NCBI GenBank assembly: GCA_024867545.1
Contig: JANFNE010000034.1
Span: 310,001-374,000 of the forward strand
Direction of reading: 5' to 3'
DNA: 64,000 nucleotides
Source: Phytopythium helicoides
Taxonomy: Eukaryota; Oomycota; Peronosporomycetes; Pythiales; Pythiaceae
Part shown: positions 1-10,250 of the stretch, piece by piece
Position numbering within the stretch: the first letter of the stretch is position 1
Layout: each line of letters opens with the position of its first letter
Program-made: the position numbers and the translations under genes
The notes under the pieces: model-generated
Databases searched by the model: none
Told to the model about the DNA's origin: nothing
The model's input: only the letters and a program-made list of their open reading frames with translations

Positions 1-215
1 ATGAGACAAAGGAGTCAGCGGTGGACCAATTTGCACACGAACAGCAGGCGACGCGACCATCGAGCTGAGTCCGGTGGTCATGTTGAAGTTGAAGGCAAGG
101 GAGGCGACCAGCGCTGCGAGGCTGCTACCGTATGCGAGCTGGCGATGTGGTCCGCGCCATCCATCAAGCAGCGCGTGCCGTTTTTTCAAACCAAGAGGAG
201 AAGTGACCGGTCTCG

Positions 216-227
216 ACCACATACAAA
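216..227 (+). promoter_or_regulatory. Upstream promoter element shared by families A and B
   Basis: ACCACATACAAA lies 50 nt upstream of the predicted transcription start of A1 and at the same offset in all A copies. The identical 12-mer lies 52 nt upstream of the predicted start in family B (8165-8176). Both are followed by a GC(C)AAG-like sequence. A binding-site role is inferred from this position-specific sharing between otherwise different promoters. Confidence 0.5.
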
Positions 228-261
228 AAGCAAGACGCCGTGGCCGCCGGCCGTATAGTTC

Positions 262-277
262 CTTCACTTGCGATTTC
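262..277 (+). promoter_or_regulatory. Initiator core promoter of A1
   Basis: CTTCACTTGCGATTTC resembles the oomycete core promoter, an initiator (YTCAYTYY) followed by a flanking block (CAWTTT-like). The expected start is the A at 266, 112 nt before the A1 ATG, with no ATG in between. This supports the ATG at 378 over the longer open frame. Confidence 0.65.
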
Positions 278-377
278 GGCGCGAAGCCCAGAATCGCCTC
301 CGAGCCTCGCCTCCGACCAGCGCGTCCGACTCGCCTCCCACGAGCTCCCGCGCCGCCACACCCGACGGCACACCACC

Positions 378-1724
378 ATGAGCGTCTCCCTCTGCCTCCC
401 GACGCTCTTCTCGCTCGCCCTCGCGCTCTCCGCGCTGCTCTACGCGCTCGGCACGACGCTTTTGTTCGCGGCCGCCGCCGTCTACGCCACGGCCGTCGCC
501 AAGCGCCGCAGCGAGAGCCACAAGGAGACCGACAACGCCGCCAAGCGACAGAGCACGCCAGGCACCGCCTCCGACGTCTCGGGAGACTCGGAAGACTCCG
601 CACGCGCCAGCCAGGACGCCGTTCAAGCCGACTTGGACTTGGACTTCTACTATAACAGCGAGAACGCGCGCGAGTTCGAGTTCGAGTTCGAGTTCGAGTT
701 CGAGCGCCTGGCGCACAGCAGTGACGGTGTCTCTCGCTCCCATTTCTGCTCCCGATCCTACTCGAGCCGCGACGGCAGCGACGACGGTGAAGGCGAAGGC
801 GAAGGCGGCTACGAGTCGGACGACTGCGCCAGTTCCGCCGGGTCCTCCATCGACCACTGGGACCCCATCTTCGACGAATACTACCAAGACGTCGATGCCG
901 CGACTGAACCCGCCGACTTCATGTTCGCCGACGCATGTATGCACGGCATCTACGGCTTCTGCCTCTCTTGTGACGGGCCATACTACGCCGACTGCGATGT
1001 CGAGGACCTCGACTGCGACGTACAAGATGGTGGAGAGTGCCTCGAGTACATCCACGACGGCGAGTACGAAGAGTACAACTACGACGGAGAGTACGAAGAG
1101 TACAACACCGAGACGCAACGCGTACGAGACCTCCTGTCATATTACGGCGACATGCACGATACGTCCGATGCGGACGCCGTCATCGAGAGCTTTCGCCACA
1201 ACTTCATGGACGGTCACGACACGGACTACAACGACCACTACCGCTACGGCGGCGGCGACCTCGACTACAGCTGTGGCAACTACGGCAGTGTCGCTGCATC
1301 CAATGTGTCGTTCGAGCTCGATGAGGTGAAGATCGTTGGCCCCGACCTCGAGCTTCTGTCCGCGCTCGGACTGGAGCTTCCACATGAGTCCGAGTCCGAG
1401 ACGAAGCACGTTGGCCCCGACCTCGAGCTTCTATCTGCACTCGGACTGGAGCTTCCACACGAGTCCGAGTCCGAGACGAACCGCGTTGGACCCGACCTCG
1501 AGCTTCTCGCCGCACTCGGACTGGACTGCCAAGCTGAGTCCGTCACAACAACCGTGACCTCGAGCTCGCAGCCGTCGGTCGAGACGACCGAGACCTCAAA
1601 CATCACGACCGTCAAGCGTAATGGCACGACCAGCATCCCCAACGCCAGGAAGGTGTCATCGACCAAGCGACCCACGCGCACCAATGCCAACAAGGCGCTC
1701 GAGAACCGTCCGCGCTGGCGCTGA
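378..1724 (+). CDS. Family A repeat-rich acidic membrane-anchored protein, copy A1
   Basis: First of seven near-identical paralogues; I recognise no known family. The first ATG after the predicted transcription start gives 448 residues in one exon. The frame is open upstream but has no ATG there. Residues 1-41 are hydrophobic (a signal anchor, or one or two membrane segments) and are followed by KRR. The rest is acidic and low-complexity: a Glu-Phe run at residues 99-109 coded by GAGTTC repeats, a Glu-Gly run, a Cys cluster (CMHGIYGFCLSC and further DC pairs), a DGEYEEYN block, and three copies of a 25-residue leucine-rich repeat beginning VGPDLELL. It ends in a basic RPRWR. A1 lacks the Asp-Gln pair that the other copies have before the final DCQAESV stretch. 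Export or surface location is inference only. Confidence 0.75.
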   Translation: MSVSLCLPTLFSLALALSALLYALGTTLLFAAAAVYATAVAKRRSESHKETDNAAKRQSTPGTASDVSGDSEDSARASQDAVQADLDLDFYYNSENAREFEFEFEFEFERLAHSSDGVSRSHFCSRSYSSRDGSDDGEGEGEGGYESDDCASSAGSSIDHWDPIFDEYYQDVDAATEPADFMFADACMHGIYGFCLSCDGPYYADCDVEDLDCDVQDGGECLEYIHDGEYEEYNYDGEYEEYNTETQRVRDLLSYYGDMHDTSDADAVIESFRHNFMDGHDTDYNDHYRYGGGDLDYSCGNYGSVAASNVSFELDEVKIVGPDLELLSALGLELPHESESETKHVGPDLELLSALGLELPHESESETNRVGPDLELLAALGLDCQAESVTTTVTSSSQPSVETTETSNITTVKRNGTTSIPNARKVSSTKRPTRTNANKALENRPRWR

Positions 1725-3990
1725 TCTCAAGAAGACACAGCATGATACGACACGACACGACATAACACAGCGTGTTGTCCAGTCTGGTCGTCTGTGGAAG
1801 CCAACCGACTGGAAGGCTCCACCCTGCCTGCACTCGCTGGCATCCCGAGTATTTATCATCCATCTATTTATCTATCTATCTATCTAGCCATCAACTATGA
1901 AAAGTACGCACGTACACCATTGATCGATTCGATCTGCATGTTCAACACTGATAATCAAAAAGCAATACACAAAAACACACAAACAAGCGTAGCGTGAGAT
2001 CCGAGATCCGAGATCGATTCCGACACGACTCGATACAGCATCACATCATGAATTCACACAGCATCACCAAACTTGTTCCCTTCTCGCCGACTCGCCGACT
2101 CGCCGACTCGACAACTCGACAACTAGCCAACTTGCGAGCCTCATCCTTGTTTCTCTCTTGCACACCTGTGCTGTCCAAAGCATCACTCTTCCAACATCAA
2201 GCAAGCAAGCATCAAGCAAACAAACCGAGACCAGCAAACCGAGACAGCACCATGAATATGGGGGAAGAAGTGCATAGAAAAAGAAATTCATAAAGTGAGG
2301 GAAAAAGAAAATGAATATGGGAAAAGAGGAAAGAGGAAAAAAACAGAGGAAAAAAAGAGAAAAGAGAGAAAAAAATACAGCAAACGCACCTGACAGATCA
2401 CATCAACCTCGGCGCGTTTCCTTTTCGATCAACTTGCCTTGAGCTGCAAACACACCATCCATTCGTTCATTCGTCCATTCATTCATTCATGCCGTGTAGA
2501 GAGAGGCAAACAATGGGCGGGAGTGGTGAGGTGGTTTCTTCTTGGATAGATATGTGGAAACGTGGAAACCACTTCGAGCCGTAGGAAGAAAACACAAAAA
2601 AAAAAAAAACAACAACAACAAAAGAGATATTGTACCTGGAGCACTCCTGCACCACACCTGCACCACACACCAACATATTCAGATACCCATGGGTTAGTGA
2701 TGGGGTCGACAGACTGCAGACTGCAGACTGGCGCAACGAGAACCGAACCTGTCGTTAGCCGACGTAAACGCACGCTCAGAACTCGGTGCAGCGCAACGAG
2801 TCGCGGCACGGCGTGGCGTGGTGCGGAACGCCTGAGTACGGCTTGCCAGTAGACAGCTGAGCTTGGGGGGATCGGGGGATCGATGTATTGGGGAATCGAG
2901 GATCGGCGGATCAAGGATCGAGGATCGGCGGATCTCACGCCTTCTCTTCGCGTCCAGAGTCTCCAGATGCGTCACCTCGTCGTTGATCGACGGCTCCGTG
3001 GACTCTGTAGCACCATACTGCACCTCACCGTGCCGCACCACACCACACCACACCGCACCGCTCTACCTTTCCTTGGCTTGTTACTTCCTTGACTGCCTCG
3101 ACCCTCTTCCACTCTCGTTCCACTGCGTACTCCACCACATCGACTCGCTGCACCACCACAACGCGCCCCACACACACGGCGCGTCCTGACAAGCACACGC
3201 ACAGCGCCCGCACACACACGCACAGCGCCTGGTGTCCTCCCCGCGCCTCCAGTCTCCGCGCTTCCGTCCCCGGCGCTACCGGTAGCTGCGCTTCCCTCCC
3301 TGGTCCCTGCTGCAGCCTGCAGCGCACACCTCACTCATCTACCAGACCTCACAAACACTCACTCCCTCGCTCACTCCCTCACACATCTCCCACAGCTCAC
3401 GCGAGCGCCGGTGCCGTACAACTGGTACTGCCAACGCCAGCGCATCGCCGTCCTTTCTCGCAATGCAACGCCAGCTTTGCCGCAGCATCGAGTCGACACG
3501 ATACGACGTCCAACACCCGAGCGAATTGGCTGTTGGAAATCAGGTCGCGTGACGTATACGACCGTCCAGTGTCGACGCCAGCCAGAGTGGTACGGAATCC
3601 CGCAGTAGATCTTTGGAAGGTTGCAGTTTGCAGTAGGCAGGCAGGATTGCTTGGTCGAGGAGGGTCCGGATCCCCTGAGCACGAACGAGGCTCTCTCACT
3701 TCTGGATTGTCCTGGCGGGGGCCCACACGCGTCCTGCACGCAGTCAATAGAGAAGGCAGCCACATGTCATCACCTCCCAGCTCTTCCAGTGACATCCTGT
3801 GTGAGTACCAGTCAGCAAGTCGGCAAGTCGGCAAGTCGGCTAGTCAGCTAGTCAGCTGCACTCTACCCTCCTCCACCTCCATCACATCGCTCGATCGCAC
3901 GTGGTTCACACCCACGCACAAGGGTTCTTCTGATCGCAGGGGTCGTCAAGCAACGGAGCACGACTCATGGGATGCAAGGGATGGGACTGC
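1725..3990 (+). other. Type I spacer, no gene recognised
   Basis: This is the model for the spacers after A1, A3, A4 and A5. It holds, in order: a (CTAT)n tract, GACTCG/GACAAC short repeats near 2090-2130, a purine-rich AGAAAAA tract near 2280-2380, CATT repeats near 2458-2490, an A/CAA-rich tract near 2595-2622, GGGGGATCG-type repeats near 2866-2935, and CGGCAAGT/AGTCAGCT repeats near 3810-3850. Long open frames occur here in several frames, but they start at TTG or GTG and are low-complexity. Confidence 0.7.
1861..1888 (+). repeat. (CTAT)n microsatellite in the A1 3' region
   Basis: An imperfect CTAT tetranucleotide run about 140 nt past the A1 stop. It recurs after every A gene with different lengths (longest after A3 and A4) and is interrupted by GCAAT after A6. 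Confidence 0.85.
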
Positions 3991-4291
3991 ATGAGACAAA
4001 GGAGTCAGCGGTGGACCAATTTGCACACGAACAGCAGGCGACGCGACCATCGAGCTGAGTCCGGTGGTCATGTTGAAGTTGAAGGCAAGGGAGGCGACCA
4101 GCGCTGCGAGGCTGCTACCGTATGCGAGCTGGCGATGTGGTCCGCGCCATCCATCAAGCAGCGCGTGCTCTTGGAGCCGAGGCGGCTTTGCTTTGGCTTT
4201 GGGTATGCCTTTTTTTCAAACCAAGAGGAGAAGTGACCGGTCTCGACCACATACAAAAAGCAAGACGCCGTGGCCGCCGGCCGTATAGTTC

Positions 4292-4307
4292 CTTCACTTG
4301 CGATTTC
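4292..4307 (+). promoter_or_regulatory. Initiator core promoter of A2
   Basis: Same 16-nt initiator plus flanking block as at A1, 116 nt before the A2 ATG. The 40-nt insertion in this unit lies upstream of the shared promoter element, so core promoter spacing is unchanged. Confidence 0.6.
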
Positions 4308-4407
4308 GGCGCGAAGCCCAGAATCGCCTCCGAGCCTCGCCTCCGACCAGCGCGTCCGACTCGCCTCCCACGAGCTCCCGCGCCGCCACACCCGACGGCA
4401 CACCACC

Positions 4408-5772
4408 ATGAGCGTCTCCCTCTGCCTCCCGACGCTCTTCTCGCTCGCCCTCGCGCTCTCCGCGCTGCTCTACGCGCTCGGCACGACGCTTTTGTTCGCG
4501 GCCGCCGCCGTCTACGCCACGGCCGTCTCCAAGCGCCGCAGCGAGAGCCACAAGGAGACCGACAACGCCGCCAAGCGACAGAGCACGCCAGGCACCGCCT
4601 CCGACGTCTCGGAAGACTCGGAAGACTCCGCACGCGCCAACCAGGACGCCGCTCAAGCCGACTTGGACTTGGACTTCTACTATAACAGCGAGAACGCGCG
4701 CGAGTTCGAGTTCGAGTTCGAGTTCGAGTTCGAGCGCCTGGCGCACAGCGGTGACGGTGTCTCTCGCTCCCGTTTCTGCTCCCGCTCCTACTCGAGCCGC
4801 GACGGCAGCGACGACGGTGAAGGAGAAGGCGAAGGCGAAGGCGAAGGCGGCTACGAGTCGGACGACTGCGCCAGTTCCGCCGGGTCCTCTATCGACCACT
4901 GGGACCCCATCTTCGACGAATACTACCAAGACGTCGATGCCGCGACTGAACCCGCCGACTTCATGTTCGCCGACGCATGTATGCACGGCATCTACGGCTT
5001 CTGCCTCTCTTGTGACGGGCCATACTACGCCGACTGCGATGTCGAGGACCTCGACTGCGACGTACAAGATGGTGGAGAGTGCCTCGAGTACATCCACGAC
5101 GGCGAGTACGAAGAGTACAACTACGACGGAGAGTACGAAGAGTACAACACCGAGACGCAACGCGTACGAGACCTCCTGTCATATTACGGCGACATGCACG
5201 ATACGTCCGATGCGGACGCCGTCATCGAGAGCTTTCGCCACAACTTCATGGACGGTCACGACACGGACTACAACGACCACTACCGCTACGGCGGCGGCGA
5301 CCTCGACTACAGCTGTGGCAACTACGGCAGTGTCGCTGCATCCAATGTGTCGTTCGAGCTCGATGAGGTGAAGATCGTTGGCCCCGACCTCGAGCTTCTG
5401 TCCGCGCTCGGACTGGAGCTTCCACATGAGTCCGAGTCCGAGACGAAGCACGTCGGACCCGACCTCGAGCTTCTATCTGCACTCGGACTGGAGCTTCCAC
5501 ACGAGTCCGAGTCCGAGACGAACCGCGTTGGACCCGACCTCGAGCTTCTCGCCGCACTCGGACTGGACCAAGACTGCCAAGCTGAGTCCGTCACAACAAC
5601 CGTGACCTCGAGCTCGCAGCCGTCGGTCGAGACGACCGAGACCTCAAATACCACGACCGTCAAGCGTAATGGCACGACCAGCATCCCCAACGCCAGGAAG
5701 GTGTCATCGACCAAGCGACCCACGCGCACCAATGCCAACAAGGCGCTCGAGAACCGTCCGCGCTGGCGCTGA
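4408..5772 (+). CDS. Family A repeat-rich acidic protein, copy A2
   Basis: 454 residues, single exon. It has the same N-terminal hydrophobic segment as A1. The changes that distinguish it are in repeats: a longer Glu-Gly run after DGSDD, three 25-residue VGPDLELL repeats, and DQ restored before DCQAESV. It reads DVSEDSEDS where A1 has DVSGDSEDS and A3-A7 have DVSEHSEDS, so A1 and A2 form a subgroup in this stretch. It is followed by a type II spacer and gene B1 in the same orientation. Confidence 0.75.
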   Translation: MSVSLCLPTLFSLALALSALLYALGTTLLFAAAAVYATAVSKRRSESHKETDNAAKRQSTPGTASDVSEDSEDSARANQDAAQADLDLDFYYNSENAREFEFEFEFEFERLAHSGDGVSRSRFCSRSYSSRDGSDDGEGEGEGEGEGGYESDDCASSAGSSIDHWDPIFDEYYQDVDAATEPADFMFADACMHGIYGFCLSCDGPYYADCDVEDLDCDVQDGGECLEYIHDGEYEEYNYDGEYEEYNTETQRVRDLLSYYGDMHDTSDADAVIESFRHNFMDGHDTDYNDHYRYGGGDLDYSCGNYGSVAASNVSFELDEVKIVGPDLELLSALGLELPHESESETKHVGPDLELLSALGLELPHESESETNRVGPDLELLAALGLDQDCQAESVTTTVTSSSQPSVETTETSNTTTVKRNGTTSIPNARKVSSTKRPTRTNANKALENRPRWR

Positions 5773-7614
5773 TCTCAAGAAGACACAGCATGATACGACA
5801 CGACACGACATAACACAGCGTGTTGTCCAGTCTGGTCGTCTGTGGAAGCCAATCGACCGGATGGCTCCACCCTGCCTGCACTCGCTGGCATCCCGAGTAT
5901 TTATCATCCATCTATCCATCTATTTATCTATCTATCTATCTAGCCATCAACTATGAAAAGTACGCACGTACAGCATCGATCGATTCGATCTGCATGTTCA
6001 ACACTGATAATCAAAAAGCAATACACAAAAACACACAAACAAGCGTAGCGTGAGATCCGAGATCCGAGATCGATTCCGACACGACTCGATACGGCATGAC
6101 ATCATGAATTCACACAGCATTACCAAACTTGTTCCCTTCTCGCCGACTCGCCAACTTGACAACTCACCCACTTGACAACTCGACAACTCGCCGACTCGCC
6201 GACTTGACAACTCGACAACTAGCCAACTTGCGAGCCTCATCCTTGTTTCTCTCTTGCACACCTGTGCTGTCCAAAGCATCACTCTTCCAACATCAAGCAA
6301 GCAAGCATCAAGCAAACAAACCGAGACCAGCAAACCGAGACAGCACCATGAATATGGGGGAAGAAGTGCATAGAAAAAGAAATTCATAAAGTGATGGAAA
6401 AAGAAAATGAATATGGGAAAAGAGGAAAGAGGAAAAAAACAGAGGAAAAAAAGAGAAAAGAGAAAAAAAATACAGCAAACGCACCTGACAGATCACATCA
6501 ACCTCGGCGCGTTTCCTTTTCGATCAACTTGCCTTGAGCTGCAAACACACCATCCATTCATCCATTCATTCATTCATCCATTCATGCCGTGTAGAGAGAG
6601 AGAGAGGCAAACAATGAGCGAGAGTGGTGAGGTGGTTTCTTCTTGGATATGTGGAAACGTGGAAACCACTTCGAGCCGTAGGAAGAAAACAACAACAACA
6701 ACAACAATAACGACAACAACAACAAAGAGATAGTACCTGCAGCACTCCTGCACCACACCTGCACCACACCTGCACCACACACCAACATATACAGATACCC
6801 ATGGGTTAGTGATGGGGTCGACAGACTGCAGACTGCAGACTGGCGCAACGAGAACCGAACCTGTCGTGAGCCGACGTAAACGCATGCTCAGGACTCGGTG
6901 CAGCGCAACGAGTAGCAGCATGGTGTAACAGCTGAGCTCGGGGGGATCGGGGGATCGGGGTATTGGAGGATCGGGGGATCAGGAGATCAAGGATCGAGGC
7001 TCACGCCTTCTTTCGCGTCCAGAGTCTCCAGATGCGTCACCTCGTCGTTGCTCGACGGCTCCGTGGACTCTGTCGCACCACACTGCACCTCACCTTGCCG
7101 CACCACACCGCGCCGCACCACACCGCTCTGCTTTGCTTGGCTTGTTGCTTGCTTGACCCGGCGGTCGGACGAGGTCGAAGCTGTCGGAGCTCACGAAGCT
7201 GGCGGCTTGGTGCTCGCGAGAGTCGACAGAGCGCGCGGATACTCGCGCTGCGCTCGGTCAATCGGAAGGCCAGGTGGCGGTGCAGGCCCCCCAGCGGCCA
7301 CTTCCAGTTCGCGCCGCCAGCCTTTCCGCTCCATTTTCCCTGAGCTTGGCGATGGGCTGGACCGAGGAGGGAAAGAGACAGTACCGTTGTCAGGGTACAC
7401 AGGATGTGTGTGACGTGTGTCAGATTGACACGACCAGAAGGTGCTGCTAAACATCCTCGAGCCGCTCCGATCGTGTCATCGATTGATACGTTCACACGCT
7501 TGGCTCGTTACGCTCTCTCTGGTATTTAGAGCTGCACCTTACGGATCGATCAGTGCATGGGAGAGCAATCGGCGAGTAGTGGCGGAGGGAAAGAGAGGAT
7601 TGCCAAACACAACA

Positions 7615-7649
<35 letters not shown>

Positions 7650-8164
7650 AACCAAGAGCAAAAGCAACATTCATAGGAAGACCTTCTTGATCCTATCTTC
7701 ACCACAATCAACATCCACATCACGTTCTACTCTCCCCATAGAGCCACAAGTCTTGGACCATCGCGGCCGCACTCCTCCACACCTCAGGATCAGCTACGAC
7801 AGCCTCCCTCCTCCTCAAACCCAACGCAACCCACGCGCGTGTCCATTGGGACCTGCAGAGGCCAAGCTCCTGCATGCATCCATGTGACGTGGCTTTCCAC
7901 TTGACGTAGCCATGTGCCGGCCGTATCCGATCCATCGATCTGGTAACGGCGGAAATGGGTACCAATCCACTTCAACGACGCAGGATCCGGCCGATCTCGA
8001 GCGGCTCGTGACGCGTGCATGGCAGCTCAGCAGCACGAGAGACCCATCGGACCACCACAGCCATCTCCAGAGGCGCCTCGGCCGCTCCATGAGCGCGAAA
8101 TGGCGCTCGGTGCTCATGACTCCCAGGCCACATCGGGCCTTTCCGAGGCTTTTCCTGGAAACCC
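5773..8164 (+). other. Type II spacer upstream of B1, no gene recognised
   Basis: The first part (to about 7158) parallels the type I spacer, with an added block of GACTCG/GACAACT repeats near 6140-6220. The rest is specific to B-carrying units and includes a (CAG)10 tract. I see no convincing gene; open frames here lack support from ATG context or sequence conservation beyond that of the DNA itself. Confidence 0.65.
7617..7646 (+). repeat. (CAG)10 trinucleotide repeat upstream of B1
   Basis: Ten CAG units about 650 nt before the B1 ATG. The equivalent tracts before B2 (from 31406) and B3 have seven units, so this is a variable microsatellite outside the coding region. Confidence 0.85.
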
Positions 8165-8176
8165 ACCACATACAAA
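8165..8176 (+). promoter_or_regulatory. Family B copy of the shared upstream promoter element
   Basis: ACCACATACAAA, identical to the element upstream of family A, ends 41 nt before the predicted transcription start (39 nt in A). The surrounding promoter sequence of A and B is otherwise largely different. Confidence 0.5.
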
Positions 8177-8213
8177 TGCCAAGTCAACTCGGGTTGCCTT
8201 TGCCACCCGAGCC

Positions 8214-8221
8214 CTCACTTT
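8214..8221 (+). promoter_or_regulatory. Initiator of B1
   Basis: CTCACTTT is a perfect match to the oomycete initiator YTCAYTYY. The start would be the A at 8217, 87 nt before the B1 ATG, which is the first ATG downstream. Confidence 0.6.
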
Positions 8222-8303
8222 CCTTCTCGCCGCCAAGAGAGCAAGCCAAGCCTCGTGCGCGCTTGCCCTCGGTCTCCAGCCTCAGCCTCAGCCTCCAGCC
8301 GTC

Positions 8304-8901
8304 ATGAGCGCCACCGCCGTCGTCATCGCCGCCCTCTCGCTCTTCGCGCTCGCCTCCCTGCTGGTGCTCGCCGCTTGCTCGCCACTTCTCGGTGCCATCT
8401 CCGTTTGTGTCTCGATCTGCGTCGCAGTCGTCTACACGGCGCTGCTGCTGCTCTTGGCGGTCTCCCAAGCGTCTTCCACCGCGATAACTGCCTCCAAGAC
8501 GGCCACGACGGCCTCACAAGACGAGAAGGAGACCGAAAGCCTCATCGCTGACGTCTCGGAGGACGCAGAGAAGCAACCCACCGCCTCGGCGCACGCCCAA
8601 ACCAAAGTCAAGGCCCAAGTCGGAGCCAACTCTGAAGTCGACTCGACCACGGACGATGACGACAGCGACTTGGACGACAATGAGACGGCGCGTCCCGCCT
8701 TCGAGCTCGAGTGCCAGTCGGAGGCGCATGATTCGTTCGAGGGCGCAAGTGACTACCCCGCCTCGAAGCTCGACGAAAGCTCGTGGTCGCACGAGCTCGA
8801 GCGCAAGCAGAGGCGTGAGTTTCAGCTCCGCCACTATGTGTCGGAAGGCCGTCGTCGATGCAGCACAGGCGATGGTAACAGCGGCAGCGACAACAACAAC
8901 G

Positions 8902-8961
<60 letters not shown>

Positions 8962-9320
8962 TGAACAAGAAGTTCGACCAACTATCCACGTCAGCTGTCA
9001 CTGCTGCTACGGCTGTCGTCTATTTCAAGCGACGCGATACGAGGTTCGTTTCCCTCGGTCGCCGACGAGAGGAAGAAGCCTCCAAGGCTACTGCTACGAC
9101 TGCTGCACCCACCGTCTTTTGCAGTCGCGATACGAGATTCGTTTCCCTCGGTCGCCGACGAGAGGAAGAAGCCTCGAAGGCTGCTGCTCCCACCGTCTCT
9201 CACAACCGTGATATGAGATTCGTCTCCCTAGGCCGCCGACGAGAGGAAGAAGCCTCCAAGGCTGTTGCTACTGCCAAGACTACCACGGCATCGTCTAGTG
9301 TCCGCCCACGGTGGCGCTGA
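8304..9320 (+). CDS. Family B repeat-rich membrane protein, copy B1
   Basis: 338 residues, single exon; no known family recognised. Residues 1 to about 57 are almost entirely hydrophobic, enough for two membrane segments. Next come an acidic stretch with DVSEDAE and TTDDDDSDLDDNE, a charged motif around DESSWSHELERKQRREF, a long Asn run coded by AAC repeats (about 8896-8960), and three copies of a 19-residue basic/acidic repeat RDTRFVSLGRRREEEASKA. It ends in RPRWR like family A. The ATG chosen is the first after the initiator; the frame is open further upstream. Architecture, promoter and C-terminus tie it to family A. Function unknown. Confidence 0.75.
8887..8960 (+). repeat. AAC repeat coding poly-Asn in B1
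   Basis: A nearly pure (AAC)n tract inside the B1 frame gives more than 20 Asn with one Asp interruption. The tract is shorter in B2 (about 32370-32425) and only five to six codons in B3 (about 38143-38160). Confidence 0.9.
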
Positions 9321-9873
9321 TTGAACTGCCTCAGTCAGCCGATCAAGCTGATCGAGGCTCCTCCTCAGCAACCTGCCTCGCAGTCAGCCCAGCTCAGCTC
9401 GAGCGTTATTTATTTTGTTGTAGTAGTGTGCATGTACGTTGCATGTGCACCTTTGAGTATGGTGATCATGTTCGTCATCGCGTAGTTGTAGAACATCTCC
9501 AGTACCGAACAACAACACGCATGAGTTTTTGTTTACAAAAAGAAAGCAAGTCTCTTTGGGTTTGGATGCCTTCAGGAGAGCGTGAGGGCTACGCCATCGG
9601 ATGTATTTGCAGCTCTTGCCACGGCTCATCGCTTGTTTCCTCATTTCCTCATTTTCATTGGCTTTTCACACCCAGAACACTAGTTTGCCCTCGGTTTGAC
9701 AGGATGGTACAGCGTCAGCCAGTCAGCTGCACTCTATCCTCCTCCACCTCCATCACATCGCTCGTGGGTCACACGCACCCACGCACCTACGCACACACAC
9801 ACAAGGGTTCTTCTGATCGCTGGGGTCGTCAAGCAACGGAGCACGACTCATGGGATGCAAGGGATGGGACTGC
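9321..9873 (+). other. B1 downstream region, no gene recognised
   Basis: This is the B 3' flank. Near 9717 it becomes homologous to the type I spacer again (CAGTCAGCTGCACTCTA onward), leading into the next unit. Nothing else is recognisable. Confidence 0.6.
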
Positions 9874-10134
9874 ATGAGACAAAGGAGTCAGCGGTGGACC
9901 AATTTGCACACGAACAGCAGGCGACGCGACCATCGAGCTGAGTCCGGTGGTCATGTTGAAGTTGAAGGCAAGGGAGGCGACCAGCGCTGCGAGGCTGCTA
10001 CCGTATGCGAGCTGGCGATGTGGTCCGCGCCATCCATCAAGCAGCGCGTGCCGTTTTTTCAAACCAAGAGGAGAAGTGACCGGTCTCGACCACATACAAA
10101 AAGCAAGACGCCGTGGCCGCCGGCCGTATAGTTC

Positions 10135-10150
10135 CTTCACTTGCGATTTC
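10135..10150 (+). promoter_or_regulatory. Initiator core promoter of A3
   Basis: Same 16-nt initiator block as A1, 116 nt before the A3 ATG. Confidence 0.6.
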
Positions 10151-10250
10151 GGCGCGAAGCCCAGAATCGCCTCCGAGCCTCGCCTCCGACCAGCGCGTCC
10201 GACTCGCCTCCCACGAGCTCCCGCGCCGCCACACCCGACGGCACACCACC

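Larger units (their letters stand above)
1..3990 (+). repeat. Tandem array unit 1 (type I: family A gene plus spacer)
   Basis: The sequence at position 1 recurs at 3991, 9874, 13929, 17981, 27866 and 33339, so the window starts inside a head-to-tail array whose left end is not seen. This 3,990-nt unit has gene A1 and a 2.3-kb downstream spacer. Type I units have a roughly 750-nt segment (about 3095-3845) where type II units instead carry a 2.6-kb segment with a family B gene. Confidence 0.93.
3991..9873 (+). repeat. Tandem array unit 2 (type II: A2 plus B1)
   Basis: A 5,883-nt unit with family A gene A2 and family B gene B1. Relative to unit 1 it has a 40-nt insertion upstream of A2 (around 4169-4208). 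Its spacer leaves the type I sequence near 7158 and rejoins it near 9717, so B sits in a replacement segment rather than a simple insertion. Confidence 0.9.

Noticed and set aside
240..377. 46-codon N-terminal extension of the A proteins
   Set aside because: It begins at GTG, and its first codons lie upstream of the predicted transcription start. The first ATG is at 378, directly before the hydrophobic segment.
264..1118. Antisense open frames of 278-329 codons opposite every A gene
   Set aside because: They are mirror frames of GC-rich repetitive coding DNA (Glu-Phe repeats read as Leu-Glu), and their length tracks A-gene repeat changes. Promoter, ATG context and selection signs favour only the A strand.
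3810..3850. CRISPR-like short repeats (AAGTCGGC, GTCAGCTA) in the spacers
   Set aside because: They are simple tandem repeats without unique spacers, in a eukaryotic genome.
3089..3994. 301-codon open frame repeated in the type I spacers (also 13027, 17079, 26964)
   Set aside because: It starts at TTG and is Thr/Ser/His-rich low-complexity. It is conserved only because the whole unit is a recent duplicate, and several other frames are equally open.
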